Of a stretch of DNA of 64,000 nucleotides, positions 1-8,568 are shown in pieces. The notes below the pieces were generated by a model. It saw only the letters and a program-made list of their open reading frames with translations. It was not told where the DNA came from and did not search any database. The position numbers were made by a program, and so were the translations under genes. How positions within the stretch are numbered: the stretch's first letter is position 1; every line of letters starts with the position of its first letter. Source of the DNA: Acidobacteriaceae bacterium (GTDB lineage: Bacteria; Acidobacteriota; Terriglobia; Terriglobales; Acidobacteriaceae); NCBI GenBank assembly GCA_003134855.1, contig PLCS01000014.1, positions 248,338 through 312,337 of the forward strand, read 5' to 3'.

Positions 1-1134
1 AGTGAGCACGCCCGCTATGTGGACCGGCTCATCGAAGATTTGCGGACCGCCGGAGAATGGGCTGCGCGGATGGGTGTAGAGCTTCCACGACGCGTGGACT
101 CGGTCTACCTGGGCGGCGGAACGCCCAGCCTGCTGGCGCCGGAGCTGCTGGCGCGGCTCTTCGCGGCAGTGCGGGCGGAGTTTGACCTGGAGCCGGAGGC
201 GGAGATCACGGTTGAATGCGCCCCAGGCCAGCTTGCCGGCGAGACGCTGGAGGCTCTTATTGCCTCGGGCATGAACCGCGTGAGCCTGGGCGTGCAGTCA
301 TTCATCGACCGCGAGGCGGCCGTGAGCGGAAGGCTGCACAGCCGCGCCGTAGTCCTCGAAGATCTGCGCCGGCTGCGTGCCGCAGGAATTCACAATCTGA
401 ACATTGACCTGATTGCTGGACTCGCTGGGCAGACCTTCGCTTCGTGGGAGGAGTCGCTGGCAGTGCTGGCCGGCTCAGGCGTTCCCCATGCCAGCGTCTA
501 TATGCTGGAGGTGGACCAGGACTCGCGCCTCGGCCGCGAGGTGCTGGCGCACGGCGTGCGTTACCAGGCCAGCCTGGTCCCGACAGACGATGCGATTGCG
601 CAGATGTATTCGCTGGCAATCGAAAGACTCAAGCAATCCGGGTTGGAACAATACGAGATTTCGAACTTCTGCCGGCCGGGGATGGAAGCGCGCCACAATC
701 TACGCTATTGGCAGCGGCGGCCCTATCTAGGAGCAGGGCTGGATGCCTCGTCCATGCTGCGGGCGGCTGACAGCCTTGGATCAACACGGGTACTGCGCTC
801 GACCACCAGCGATGACCTAAGGGCCTATTTCGCGGGCAGCGGTACGGTCGAGACTGTATGGCTCACCCGTGCGCAGCAGCATGAAGAAGCCTGGTTCCTG
901 GGATTAAGACTGAATGCCGGTGTGGAAGTGGCCGCGCTGGAGCGGGAGTTTGGCCACTCGATAGTGGCGTCGGCGCTCATGGCCGTTGAGCGGCTGGTCG
1001 AGGCTGGGCTGGTTGTCTCCGACAGCAAAACGGTCCGGCTGACCGCGCAGGGGCAATTGCTCTCCAACGACGTTTTTCAGGAGTTTCTAGGGCTGGATGC
1101 GGAAGAAGGGGAAGTCTGCCTCGATAAACGATGA
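1..1134 (+). CDS. hemW: HemW-like radical SAM protein, 5' end outside the window
   Basis: The frame is open from the first base, so the gene starts upstream and its radical SAM CxxxCxxC cluster motif is not visible. What is visible matches the HemW branch of the coproporphyrinogen oxidase-like family: GGGTPSLL near the left edge, then GMNRVSLGVQSF, NIDLIAGLAGQT, QYEISNFCRPG and RHNLRYW, the last being typical of HemW rather than HemN. HemW proteins are cytoplasmic heme-binding radical SAM proteins linked to heme delivery; they are often misnamed HemN. About 377 codons are present, close to a full-length protein. The C-terminal region (roughly the last 80 residues) looks like the usual winged-helix HemN C domain. 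The next gene is convergent, about 100 bases away. Confidence 0.88.
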   Translation, partial: SEHARYVDRLIEDLRTAGEWAARMGVELPRRVDSVYLGGGTPSLLAPELLARLFAAVRAEFDLEPEAEITVECAPGQLAGETLEALIASGMNRVSLGVQSFIDREAAVSGRLHSRAVVLEDLRRLRAAGIHNLNIDLIAGLAGQTFASWEESLAVLAGSGVPHASVYMLEVDQDSRLGREVLAHGVRYQASLVPTDDAIAQMYSLAIERLKQSGLEQYEISNFCRPGMEARHNLRYWQRRPYLGAGLDASSMLRAADSLGSTRVLRSTTSDDLRAYFAGSGTVETVWLTRAQQHEEAWFLGLRLNAGVEVAALEREFGHSIVASALMAVERLVEAGLVVSDSKTVRLTAQGQLLSNDVFQEFLGLDAEEGEVCLDKR

Positions 1135-1233
1135 CAAGAGTCGAAGTTTCCTAAGCGTTCGCCAGTTCTTTCCTCGAAAAGCAGGCAAAAGGATGCGGCC
1201 CGGGGAAATCAGCAGGATCGTGAGCCAGGCCCG

Positions 1234-3840
1234 CTACCGCTTCACCGAGGTCTGCCTGGGCGCGCCGAAGGCGATCTTAGGCGGATCGGCGAGAGTGATA
1301 GTCGCCTGAACCGGCTGCGTATGTGCGCCGCGCTTGACATGATTCTCCTTGAGCGTGAGGACACCGTTGGCGACTTCAGCGTCGGCGGTCCAGCGGTCGA
1401 AGCGGGTCAGTTCCGGGGGAACAAAGCCGGAGGTTGCGGCAATGCTCCCATGCGGCCACTCGAAGTGCAACGCGCCTTTGGCCGAGGCAGCCAGATCGCT
1501 GCCGGTGAAGCCATACAGCTCGATCTTGCCGTTACCGTCGAAGGCGCTGCCGCTCGAGCGCAGCCCTAGCAACTTGCCCACGGCCGGCGGGCTGAGCTTT
1601 TCCAACTGGCCTTCAAACTCATAGGAAGGCTTGTCCTTGGCGGTGGCCGCGGCGTGGTACGTGCCTATACCGTGGACGCGTCCGCCGAGCAGCCCGGCGT
1701 CGATAGCAGTGATCTCGGCCCCATAGGCGAGTGTGGAGACGATGGCGACAGGCTCGTGGAGCGTGACCGGCCCCAGAATGAGTGATTCGGCCTTGACAGT
1801 GCCTTCCAACCGCGGCCAGACCGGAGCAGCTGTGGAGCGGAAGCGATCCAGGAGTGTAGAGAGCAGTGTGCCCCGCTCATGCGCGCCCAAAAACGCGGTC
1901 TGAAGGACAGCGGCGTCGAGCGCGCCAAATTGGAGTTGAAAGCGCGGCTGACAGGGCTGGGGCGCGGCGCAAGCGGCGGACTGCGAGAGGCTGGCTGTCC
2001 CCTTCACCGGGCCGTAGGAGAAGACGACCGGGTCCCAGCGAAGTTCGCCGGGGGCCAGGTGGAGCGTAGCCTGGGAGATCAGAACGGTATTGGCCAGAAA
2101 CTCTGCCTTCCAGTTGGCGTTGTGCAAGGTAACGGTTCCGGTAAGGCTGTCGGCTGGCGCAGGCGGAGCGGCGCTACCTGACGGAATAGTCTGGACGGGG
2201 TCCTGGATTGCCGGTAGGATTGGCGACTGGATCAGCATCCAGGGACCCTTGGCGGTCAGGTCCAATGCGACGGGATCCCCGACCAGCGCGTCCAGGGCAG
2301 CGGCGTTGGCGAGCCCGGCCATGTGCGCCAGTTCCCTGACCCGGCTAATCGAAGCCTGGCCGCGTAGCGTGACCTGGTAGCCGGAGAGTGAGAGGCGCGT
2401 GGAGATCGTGAGCGGGCTGGCTCCGCCGGCGGGAATGGCGACGGTAGCCGCCAGCGCCTGAAAAGCGCCTGGAGCTTGGTTTGCGGCTGCGGGCGCGGGC
2501 GCCAGAAGCAGTTTGGGAACGAGAATGGGCTGGTTGAGGCCGTTGCCGTGGAGTTGGAAGCCCTCGACAGTGAAGCTTCCGGTCAGCGGTCCTGCAACCA
2601 CAGGTAGAGTCTTGGCAGCTTGGGCGTGGCCGGGGTGAACCGGCTTCTGCGGTGCGGCGCTTTGCGGTGCGTAGGTGATTTTGCCGCTTGCCGTTCCGGC
2701 GGCTTCGAGGCTGGGGGCCAGGCTGCTGCGAACGGTGCGCAGAGCGTCCAGGCCTACGGCAACGGAAATGTGGTCCAATTCGACGGTAAAGTCGGGTAGG
2801 CCGTTCTGGCCGGCCATATCTCCCGCCAGCTTGCCGGTCAGGCGGATGTGGCCATCTCCGAGCGGAGAATCGCAAAGCAGATTGTCAATAGCGCGTGTAG
2901 TGAAGTGAGCGACAAAAGTGCAGTTGGCGTCAAAGTCCATCGGCGCGGCCGGGGCAAATTCGGCGCGATGAACTCCGGTGGCGCGCAGCCGGGTAATGAT
3001 CTGGGCCGCATCGGCGGTGCCGTCGAGGTGGAGTTCGCCGGTGAGGTCGCCGCGCCAGCCGGCATCCGTACCGAGGAGCAGGCGGGTAAGCTGGCCGAGT
3101 TGCGCCTCGCGCCATTCCAGGTCAAGGTTCAACGGCATCTGGCGCAGTTCCGGCGCTTGATGGAGATTCGCCTCCAGGCGCACGACGCCGGTATCGGCCT
3201 GTTCAATGCTGAGGTCGGTGCGGACCGGCTGGCCTCGCAGCCGGACGCGCCAGTCGCCGGGACTCTGCTGATCCAGCGACATTTTGGCATCAATCAGCGA
3301 AAATGGCAGCTTCTCCGCGCCGTTCTTGATGTTGATGCGGGAGTTGGTGGCTTCAAGATAAGGCAGCCGAACAGGCTTGCCTGCCCCGGCGCTGCCCGCC
3401 TCGGATTGGGTCTGGGCAGTGGCCGTGCGCAAAAGCGAGTCGAGGTTCCAGCGGCCGGCCGGGTTGCGCACCAGGTTCAGGCTGGCTTCGTCCACGCTGA
3501 TCGTGTCCAGTTCTATGCGTCCGCGCCACAGCGAGAGAAGGCGAATGAAGGCCGTGACCGTGTTGGCATGGAGCACCGGTTCGGCTCCGTAGGCAGGATC
3601 TTCTTCGACGGTGAGGTCTGTGAGGAGAAAGCCCGGCCTGGGCAGCAGGCGCACCTCGACGGAGGATAGGCGCACCGGGCGGCCCAGCGAAGCGGAGATC
3701 AGGCGAGTGATGCTGGCTTTGTAACGGCTCACGCCGAGGAACGGCGGCACAATCAGGACTGCCAGAATGGCCGCCAGCACTGCCAGGACCAGCCATAGCC
3801 GCTTTCGATTCGTTTGCCGTGGTTTTTCTTCTTCAGTCAT
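1234..3840 (-). CDS. AsmA family protein
   Basis: An 868-residue protein with a short basic N-terminus, one transmembrane segment at about residues 14-35, and then a long periplasmic region. Just after the membrane segment comes the AsmA-type signature region (LGRPVRLSSVEVRLLPRPG), followed by beta-rich repeats and a final domain resembling the AsmA C-terminal region. AsmA-like proteins sit in the inner membrane, span the periplasm and are linked to lipid transport and outer membrane biogenesis. The start ATG at 3840 was chosen because it gives MTEEEKP directly before the membrane helix; the longer open frame runs back into lepB. It lies downstream of two lepB genes and rnc on the same strand, so it may be cotranscribed with them. 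Function is by family only. Confidence 0.8.
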   Translation of the reverse strand: MTEEEKPRQTNRKRLWLVLAVLAAILAVLIVPPFLGVSRYKASITRLISASLGRPVRLSSVEVRLLPRPGFLLTDLTVEEDPAYGAEPVLHANTVTAFIRLLSLWRGRIELDTISVDEASLNLVRNPAGRWNLDSLLRTATAQTQSEAGSAGAGKPVRLPYLEATNSRINIKNGAEKLPFSLIDAKMSLDQQSPGDWRVRLRGQPVRTDLSIEQADTGVVRLEANLHQAPELRQMPLNLDLEWREAQLGQLTRLLLGTDAGWRGDLTGELHLDGTADAAQIITRLRATGVHRAEFAPAAPMDFDANCTFVAHFTTRAIDNLLCDSPLGDGHIRLTGKLAGDMAGQNGLPDFTVELDHISVAVGLDALRTVRSSLAPSLEAAGTASGKITYAPQSAAPQKPVHPGHAQAAKTLPVVAGPLTGSFTVEGFQLHGNGLNQPILVPKLLLAPAPAAANQAPGAFQALAATVAIPAGGASPLTISTRLSLSGYQVTLRGQASISRVRELAHMAGLANAAALDALVGDPVALDLTAKGPWMLIQSPILPAIQDPVQTIPSGSAAPPAPADSLTGTVTLHNANWKAEFLANTVLISQATLHLAPGELRWDPVVFSYGPVKGTASLSQSAACAAPQPCQPRFQLQFGALDAAVLQTAFLGAHERGTLLSTLLDRFRSTAAPVWPRLEGTVKAESLILGPVTLHEPVAIVSTLAYGAEITAIDAGLLGGRVHGIGTYHAAATAKDKPSYEFEGQLEKLSPPAVGKLLGLRSSGSAFDGNGKIELYGFTGSDLAASAKGALHFEWPHGSIAATSGFVPPELTRFDRWTADAEVANGVLTLKENHVKRGAHTQPVQATITLADPPKIAFGAPRQTSVKR

Positions 3841-3851
3841 GGGCTTATCAG

Positions 3852-3925
3852 CGGACAGTGCATGGGTCAGTGTACAGGGTTGCGGGCTTTTTCTGACCAC
3901 TGTCCACTGTTCACTGTACTCGATG
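3852..3925. repeat. Intergenic ctgttcactg-type short repeats
   Basis: The spacer between the AsmA-like gene and lepB holds several imperfect copies of a cagtg/cactg word, for example cactgtccactgttcactg. The same family appears in five other spacers of this window (near 4.8, 17.1, 53.6, 54.8 and 58.7 kb). The right end of this stretch runs into the last codons of lepB. Confidence 0.5.
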
Positions 3926-4750
3926 CAGGGTTCGGTTCCAGCGGGTATCGCTAAAGAAGTGCAGCGCGACGTGGCCCAGCCAGACCACGCTATTGCCGAT
4001 CCCAGGCTTTTCATACTGGTCTTCCGGGGTCACGAACGACCAGTAGTTGAAGAGTGGCCGGCCCACGATGTTCTCTCTGGGCACAAAGCCCCAGTAGCGC
4101 GAGTCCAGGCTGTTGTGCCGGTTGTCGCCCATCATGAAGTACTTGCCGGAAGGAACCACCAGATCACCGTTTTCGAAATGATTGTGAAAATCGACCGCCC
4201 AGGCTTCCGTGGCCCCTCCGCTTGGGGCATTGGCGGGAGAAATCGACGGAAACTCATCGAGAAACTCCTGATCTGCCATATTGAGGAGGTTGGGAGAGTT
4301 TTCTCCATCTTTAGGTAGATTTTGAGCCACGCCATTAAGGATCACGATGCCGTTGCGTAGATGAATATGGTCGCCTGGAACGCCGATCAGCCGCTTGACC
4401 AGGGTCAGGTACTGAGGGTTCCCCTCCACATCCGGGTCCGGCACGGGCTTGATAAAGACCACGATGTCGCCGCGCCGGGGTTCGCGGAAATGGACCAGCG
4501 GCATCCATTTCGTGGGCGGAGCGAGGGTGATGCGATCCACCAGCAGGTGGTCGCCCACCAGCAGTGTCTTCTCCATCGAGCCTGAGGGAATGACATAGTT
4601 CTGCCCCAGGAAGGTGAGAATGAAGAGGCCAATGACCAGCACAGAGAGAATGCTGGCCACCGCCTCTGGGAATGTCTCTTCCACCCTTTCTTCGGCGGCG
4701 GGCTGGGTTTCGGCTGGCGTTTTGGGGGTAGGCTTGTTTTTCTTCGTCAT
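3911..4750 (-). CDS. lepB: Signal peptidase I (first paralogue)
   Basis: A 279-residue type I signal peptidase that cleaves leader peptides from exported proteins at the inner membrane. A charged, proline-rich N-terminus is followed by one membrane helix (about residues 31-49). The catalytic serine is Ser58 in IPSGSMEKTLL and the general base lysine is Lys119 in LVKRLIGVPGD. The third signature GDNRHNSLDSRYWGFVP is at about residues 208-224. Between the second and third signatures there is an insertion of some 45 residues compared with the neighbouring paralogue. The gene lies about 90 bases downstream of the second lepB and on the same strand. A tandem pair suggests duplication followed by divergence in substrate choice, which is an inference. 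Confidence 0.94.
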   Translation of the reverse strand: MTKKNKPTPKTPAETQPAAEERVEETFPEAVASILSVLVIGLFILTFLGQNYVIPSGSMEKTLLVGDHLLVDRITLAPPTKWMPLVHFREPRRGDIVVFIKPVPDPDVEGNPQYLTLVKRLIGVPGDHIHLRNGIVILNGVAQNLPKDGENSPNLLNMADQEFLDEFPSISPANAPSGGATEAWAVDFHNHFENGDLVVPSGKYFMMGDNRHNSLDSRYWGFVPRENIVGRPLFNYWSFVTPEDQYEKPGIGNSVVWLGHVALHFFSDTRWNRTLHRVQ

Positions 4751-4762
4751 CCTGTCGCTCGT

Positions 4763-4841
4763 TGTCAGAGATCAGCAAAACCCAGACCTTGACTCCTCAC
4801 CGCTGTTTCTGATCTCTGATCTCTGTTCTCTGATCCCTGTA
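4763..4841. repeat. Intergenic ctgatctctg-type short repeats
   Basis: Spacer between the two lepB genes. It contains a run of near-identical words such as tctgatctctgatctctg followed by ctctgatccctg. This belongs to the repeat family seen in several other spacers of the window. Confidence 0.5.
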
Positions 4842-5624
4842 TTAATGCACTACATGGAAGATGCGCTTCCAGCGAGCATAGCCTCGGAACTTGGCCATAA
4901 GCTGCCTATCGTGTCCGAGTCTATCATCCGCGGCCTGTTTCAGATCGGTCGTCGAAGGCCGGGAGAGCGAGAAATAGATCACCAGCGGCCGGGCCACGAT
5001 CCGCTGCCGTGAAACAAAGCCCCAGAAGCGGGAATCCTTGCTGTAATTTCGATTGTCGCCGAGCACAAAATACTCGCCTTGTGGCACCACCAGCTCGCCA
5101 TCGTGAATGAGGCTTTGCATCTGCTTCCACCAGTCAGGATCCACGTTAGGGTCGGTATATTTCTTGGCGGGAAAATCATCGCGGAAGGGGGTACGGGCGG
5201 CGGGTTCAAACGCAGCGTACGGTTCGTCGAGGGCTGCGCCGTTCACGGTCACACGTCCATCTGCAATGCGCAGCCGGTCGCCGGGAAGGCCCACCACGCG
5301 CTTGACCAGCAGCGGGGGGTGAGGATGGTGGAAGACAACGATGTCGCCGCGCGCGATATCGCGATAGGGCATGAACCACCTGGTCAAGCTGCTGGCCGGA
5401 GCATATATCTGCTGGTTGACAAGCACAAAATCGCCCACCAGCAGCGTGCGCTCCATGCTTTCGGAAGGGATCAGGTAGGGCTGTAGCACAAAGGTGAGCA
5501 GAAATAGCGCCACCACCACCAGCAAGAGCAGCCGTGCCAATGCCTCGGGCACAGTGGGAAGATGGAGCCGCAACCGCTCGACACAGAGCGGAAAAAGGCC
5601 TGACTCTGGGACAAGGGCGTTCAT
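4842..5624 (-). CDS. lepB: Signal peptidase I (second paralogue)
   Basis: A 260-residue type I signal peptidase with one membrane helix at about residues 30-49. The catalytic serine is Ser56 in IPSESMERTLL, and the catalytic lysine is Lys108 in LLVKRVVGLPGD. The C-terminal signature GDNRNYSKDSRFWGFV is present. The start codon overlaps the stop of rnc in an ATGA junction (5621-5624), so the two are likely translationally coupled, an arrangement also known as lepB-rnc in other bacteria. It differs clearly from the downstream paralogue, especially in the loop between the lysine box and the GDNR box. Confidence 0.94.
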   Translation of the reverse strand: MNALVPESGLFPLCVERLRLHLPTVPEALARLLLLVVVALFLLTFVLQPYLIPSESMERTLLVGDFVLVNQQIYAPASSLTRWFMPYRDIARGDIVVFHHPHPPLLVKRVVGLPGDRLRIADGRVTVNGAALDEPYAAFEPAARTPFRDDFPAKKYTDPNVDPDWWKQMQSLIHDGELVVPQGEYFVLGDNRNYSKDSRFWGFVSRQRIVARPLVIYFSLSRPSTTDLKQAADDRLGHDRQLMAKFRGYARWKRIFHVVH

Positions 5625-6451
5625 GGCTCTACGCGCTTCTCCTCTTCGGTGGCCGGCTCAATAGCTGCCTCTGCGCCGGCCTTCCTGGCGGCTGCCTTCA
5701 TCCGCTCCAGCGCTCGCCGCGCGGCATCCTGTTCGGCGTTTTTCTTAGTGCTGCCCATGCCGCGAGCCAGTTGCTTTCCCGGCTCACCCTCGGCTGTCTT
5801 GAGCCGGACTTCGACCAGAAAGCGCTTGCGATGGTCGGGACCGCTTTCGCTCTTGACCCGATAAACCGGCGCTCCGGCGCGTGCGGCCTGCAAGTATTCC
5901 TGCAACGCCGATTTGAAGTTGCCCAGCGCGGCCCCGGCGCGCAACTCCTCAGCCAACTGCGCGACCGCCTCGCCCATTACCCAGCGGCGGACAAAGGCTC
6001 TCACCGGCTCCAGGCCGCCGTCCAGCCAGAGCGCGCCCAGCACGGCCTCCATGGAATTCGAGAGTACAGTGCTCTTGCGCCGCAGGCCTCCCTTTTCCTC
6101 GCCGCTGCTGAGGCGCAGGTGGCTGCCCAGGCCGATGGCCGCGCCAACCTCCGCCATGTGCTGGCGGCTGACCAACTGGGCGCGGACACGGGTCAGGTCG
6201 CCCTCGTGCCACTCCGGGTGAAGCAGAAACAGAGCCTCAGCCACCACCAGCCCCAGTACAGCGTCGCCCAGAAACTCCAGGCGCTCATTGTCGCCCGCGC
6301 CTTTGGCTTCCGCCTGAACGCTCTCCATAACCGGCTCACTGGCCACGCGCTCGTTCGCTAGAGACCGATGCGTCAGTGCGCACAGCAGCAGCTCCGGGCG
6401 CGCAAAGCTATGCCCCAACACAACTTCCAGTTCGGCAAGAACAGCTTCCAC
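5621..6451 (-). CDS. rnc: Ribonuclease III
   Basis: A 276-residue double-strand-specific endoribonuclease that processes rRNA and other structured RNAs. The family signature NERLEFLGDAVL is at residues 55-66, with the catalytic acidic residues at Glu59/Asp63 and Glu139 (in NSMEAVLGALWLD). A double-stranded RNA binding domain follows from about residue 185 to 255 (NFKSALQEYLQ ... STKKNAEQDAARRAL). Between ALTHRS and NERLEF there are about 17 more residues than in E. coli RNase III. It is the first gene of an rnc-lepB-lepB-asmA block. Confidence 0.94.
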   Translation of the reverse strand: MEAVLAELEVVLGHSFARPELLLCALTHRSLANERVASEPVMESVQAEAKGAGDNERLEFLGDAVLGLVVAEALFLLHPEWHEGDLTRVRAQLVSRQHMAEVGAAIGLGSHLRLSSGEEKGGLRRKSTVLSNSMEAVLGALWLDGGLEPVRAFVRRWVMGEAVAQLAEELRAGAALGNFKSALQEYLQAARAGAPVYRVKSESGPDHRKRFLVEVRLKTAEGEPGKQLARGMGSTKKNAEQDAARRALERMKAAARKAGAEAAIEPATEEEKRVEP

Positions 6452-6581
6452 AAGCGCCTCAAATCTGATGGGGTTGTATGCTATTCCGGAGCCGCTGATT
6501 CTACTTGAGTTTCCGGCCCAGGAGAAACCCCTATCTCATTATGAGACGTTCCACCCCGCCGCAGGACGCAGCGCAGGATGA

Positions 6582-8411
6582 TCAGGGCTTTTCTGATCCA
6601 TTAGGCCAGGAATCCTCAGGCTTGGCCGGCGCCGGTTTACTCTCCTTCGGTTTGGCCGGCGCTGCATCGGGCGAGTCGTCGGCATCCTCGTCGCAACTGT
6701 GGCCGTGGATTGCGTAGGCCGTCTTGACACCGCGCTCGGCGGCCAGCCGGGTATCCTGCTGTCCGTCGCGCGTCTTCAACGCCGCCTGGTACTCGGTGAG
6801 AGCCTGGTCGCGCTTGCAGTCCAGGTCCAGCATCCGGCCCAGGTAGATGTGCGACCAGGAGAGCAGGCGCGGATCCTTGCTGGCGGCCAGCGTCTTCTGG
6901 AATCCGTCGATGGCCTGGTCGGGATGGCCGGTGAGGATGGCTGCACGGGCCAGAATGAACTCGGCGCGCGCGCTGTCGGTCATCGATTCCAGAGTATCGG
7001 AATGCACGGTGAGCGCCTGGCGTGCCATGGCGCTGGCCGTGGGCACATCGCCTGACGCGAGACGCGCCTCGGCCAAGTCGAGGCCGGTCAGCTTGCGTGG
7101 CTTGCTGCGCGTCAGCACGTCGCCGTCGGCTTCCTTGTCAAATTCGATCTGGCGGGCAAAATGCACTTGGTTTTCCACATCCATGCTGTATACCATCTCG
7201 CCGATTGTGTCTTTCAGGCTGGTGGGTTCCTTTTCGAACTTGATCAACTCCTGATAGAAGTACTGCGTGAGCACGAATCCCTGGGTCAGGTCGTGGCGCA
7301 TGGTGGCAAGGCGGATTGCGTCCACCTTCTGCTGGTAGAGCTGGCGTTCATGCTCATAACGGGGCAGCTCCAACGACCGGTCAGCATTCGCCGGTATCTT
7401 GTACTCGGGTATGCCGGTGTCCATGGTGCGCGCCTCGATGGCCTTGATCAGGCACTCGATGGTCAGCGGTATCGAGTCCGAGCGCAGGCGGTAATCGAGC
7501 GGCGCATCGCGCACCTCTTTCAGAATCGGCTGCATCCGGTCGATGGCCGTGGCCCGCGCATAAAGCAGAGGCTCGATCACGTAGTGCAGATAGGTGTGGC
7601 GCACGTCGCTCATGCGGATTGTGCCATCCACCGGCGAAACCACCACCACATAGTCGGTGCCGTAGATGCGGGCGTTGATCGCGCTGGGCGAGAGCAAGGG
7701 CTCGATGACCACGATGAACCGCCGTCCGTTGTAGGTTTCGGCGGGCAGCTTGAGGTAGAGGTTGGTGAAAACGATCATCTTGGTGAGCGGATCGTGCAGC
7801 CTGTCGGCCTCAGCGTCATAGATGTGGTGCACCGCCAGCCAGATGCCGTGCAGGTCAACCGCGGCGACAAAGTCGCGCAGCAGGGGTACAATCTCAACCA
7901 CCTGCGTCGAGTCGGGGGGCATCTCGGAGAGCTCGGCCGAGGTTTCCATCTCCGGCGGCGGAGTCAGATAAAGAGCCAGAGAGATGTATTGCGAAATGTC
8001 GCGCTCTCCGCCCGTCATGCGGTGCTGGGCGATGTAGAGGCAAATCTTGTCGCGCTGGTTGCGCGCGTCCTCGCTTTTGGCAAGCGCCAGGTTCATCTCG
8101 TCGCGGACCCGCTTGCGGACCGGAGCGCTCTTCTCCAGGCCATCGTCGTAGCCGCAGGCATTCAGCGCGGCGGCCATCAGGAAGACCTGTTCGGAGCTGG
8201 TCAATGAGATGGTGGGGCCGGCGGGATCGATCAGAGAAGGCGACTTTTCCTGCGCAAACCCCTGCGAGGAAGACGAACTCTGCCCCTCAGCGGAAGGTTT
8301 GGCGGGAGTGCTGGAGGTCTGGGCGCGTGCCACGGAGGTCGCAAGAGCCGCCAACAGGCAAGAAAACGCAACCGATAGAACAGCGGAAGATCGGAATGCA
8401 ATGAATGTCAT
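6582..8411 (-). CDS. Secreted protein of unknown function, TPR-like C-terminus
   Basis: A protein of about 609 residues with a clear signal peptide (residues 1-30, ending ARA). I do not recognise the family. The central part contains a motif HTYLH at residues 272-276 followed by Glu280, in a context (DVRHTYLHYVIEPLL) that recalls a HExxH metalloprotease helix with the catalytic glutamate replaced by threonine. The C-terminal third, around residues 470-570, is helical with TPR-like spacing (LAEARLASGDVPTASAMA, ARAAILTGHPDQAIDGF, YLGRMLDLDCKRDQALTEY). The last 35 residues are lysine/proline-rich. The start at 8411 is preferred because it directly opens the signal peptide; 8441 or 8555 would add residues before it. 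It is divergent from gnd. Confidence 0.7.
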   Translation of the reverse strand: MTFIAFRSSAVLSVAFSCLLAALATSVARAQTSSTPAKPSAEGQSSSSSQGFAQEKSPSLIDPAGPTISLTSSEQVFLMAAALNACGYDDGLEKSAPVRKRVRDEMNLALAKSEDARNQRDKICLYIAQHRMTGGERDISQYISLALYLTPPPEMETSAELSEMPPDSTQVVEIVPLLRDFVAAVDLHGIWLAVHHIYDAEADRLHDPLTKMIVFTNLYLKLPAETYNGRRFIVVIEPLLSPSAINARIYGTDYVVVVSPVDGTIRMSDVRHTYLHYVIEPLLYARATAIDRMQPILKEVRDAPLDYRLRSDSIPLTIECLIKAIEARTMDTGIPEYKIPANADRSLELPRYEHERQLYQQKVDAIRLATMRHDLTQGFVLTQYFYQELIKFEKEPTSLKDTIGEMVYSMDVENQVHFARQIEFDKEADGDVLTRSKPRKLTGLDLAEARLASGDVPTASAMARQALTVHSDTLESMTDSARAEFILARAAILTGHPDQAIDGFQKTLAASKDPRLLSWSHIYLGRMLDLDCKRDQALTEYQAALKTRDGQQDTRLAAERGVKTAYAIHGHSCDEDADDSPDAAPAKPKESKPAPAKPEDSWPNGSEKP

Positions 8412-8568
8412 GAAGAACCCTGAATACAATACTAGACGCATCGGCAGGGTCAAACGATAGCGCCGCGGCGCAGGCGAACCTGCCGTTTTCAAAAGATCTG
8501 ACCACTGAAATACAATCATCAAGGGCCTGCTATTCGCGGGGATCACGCTAGGCAACTACGGAGACTCT

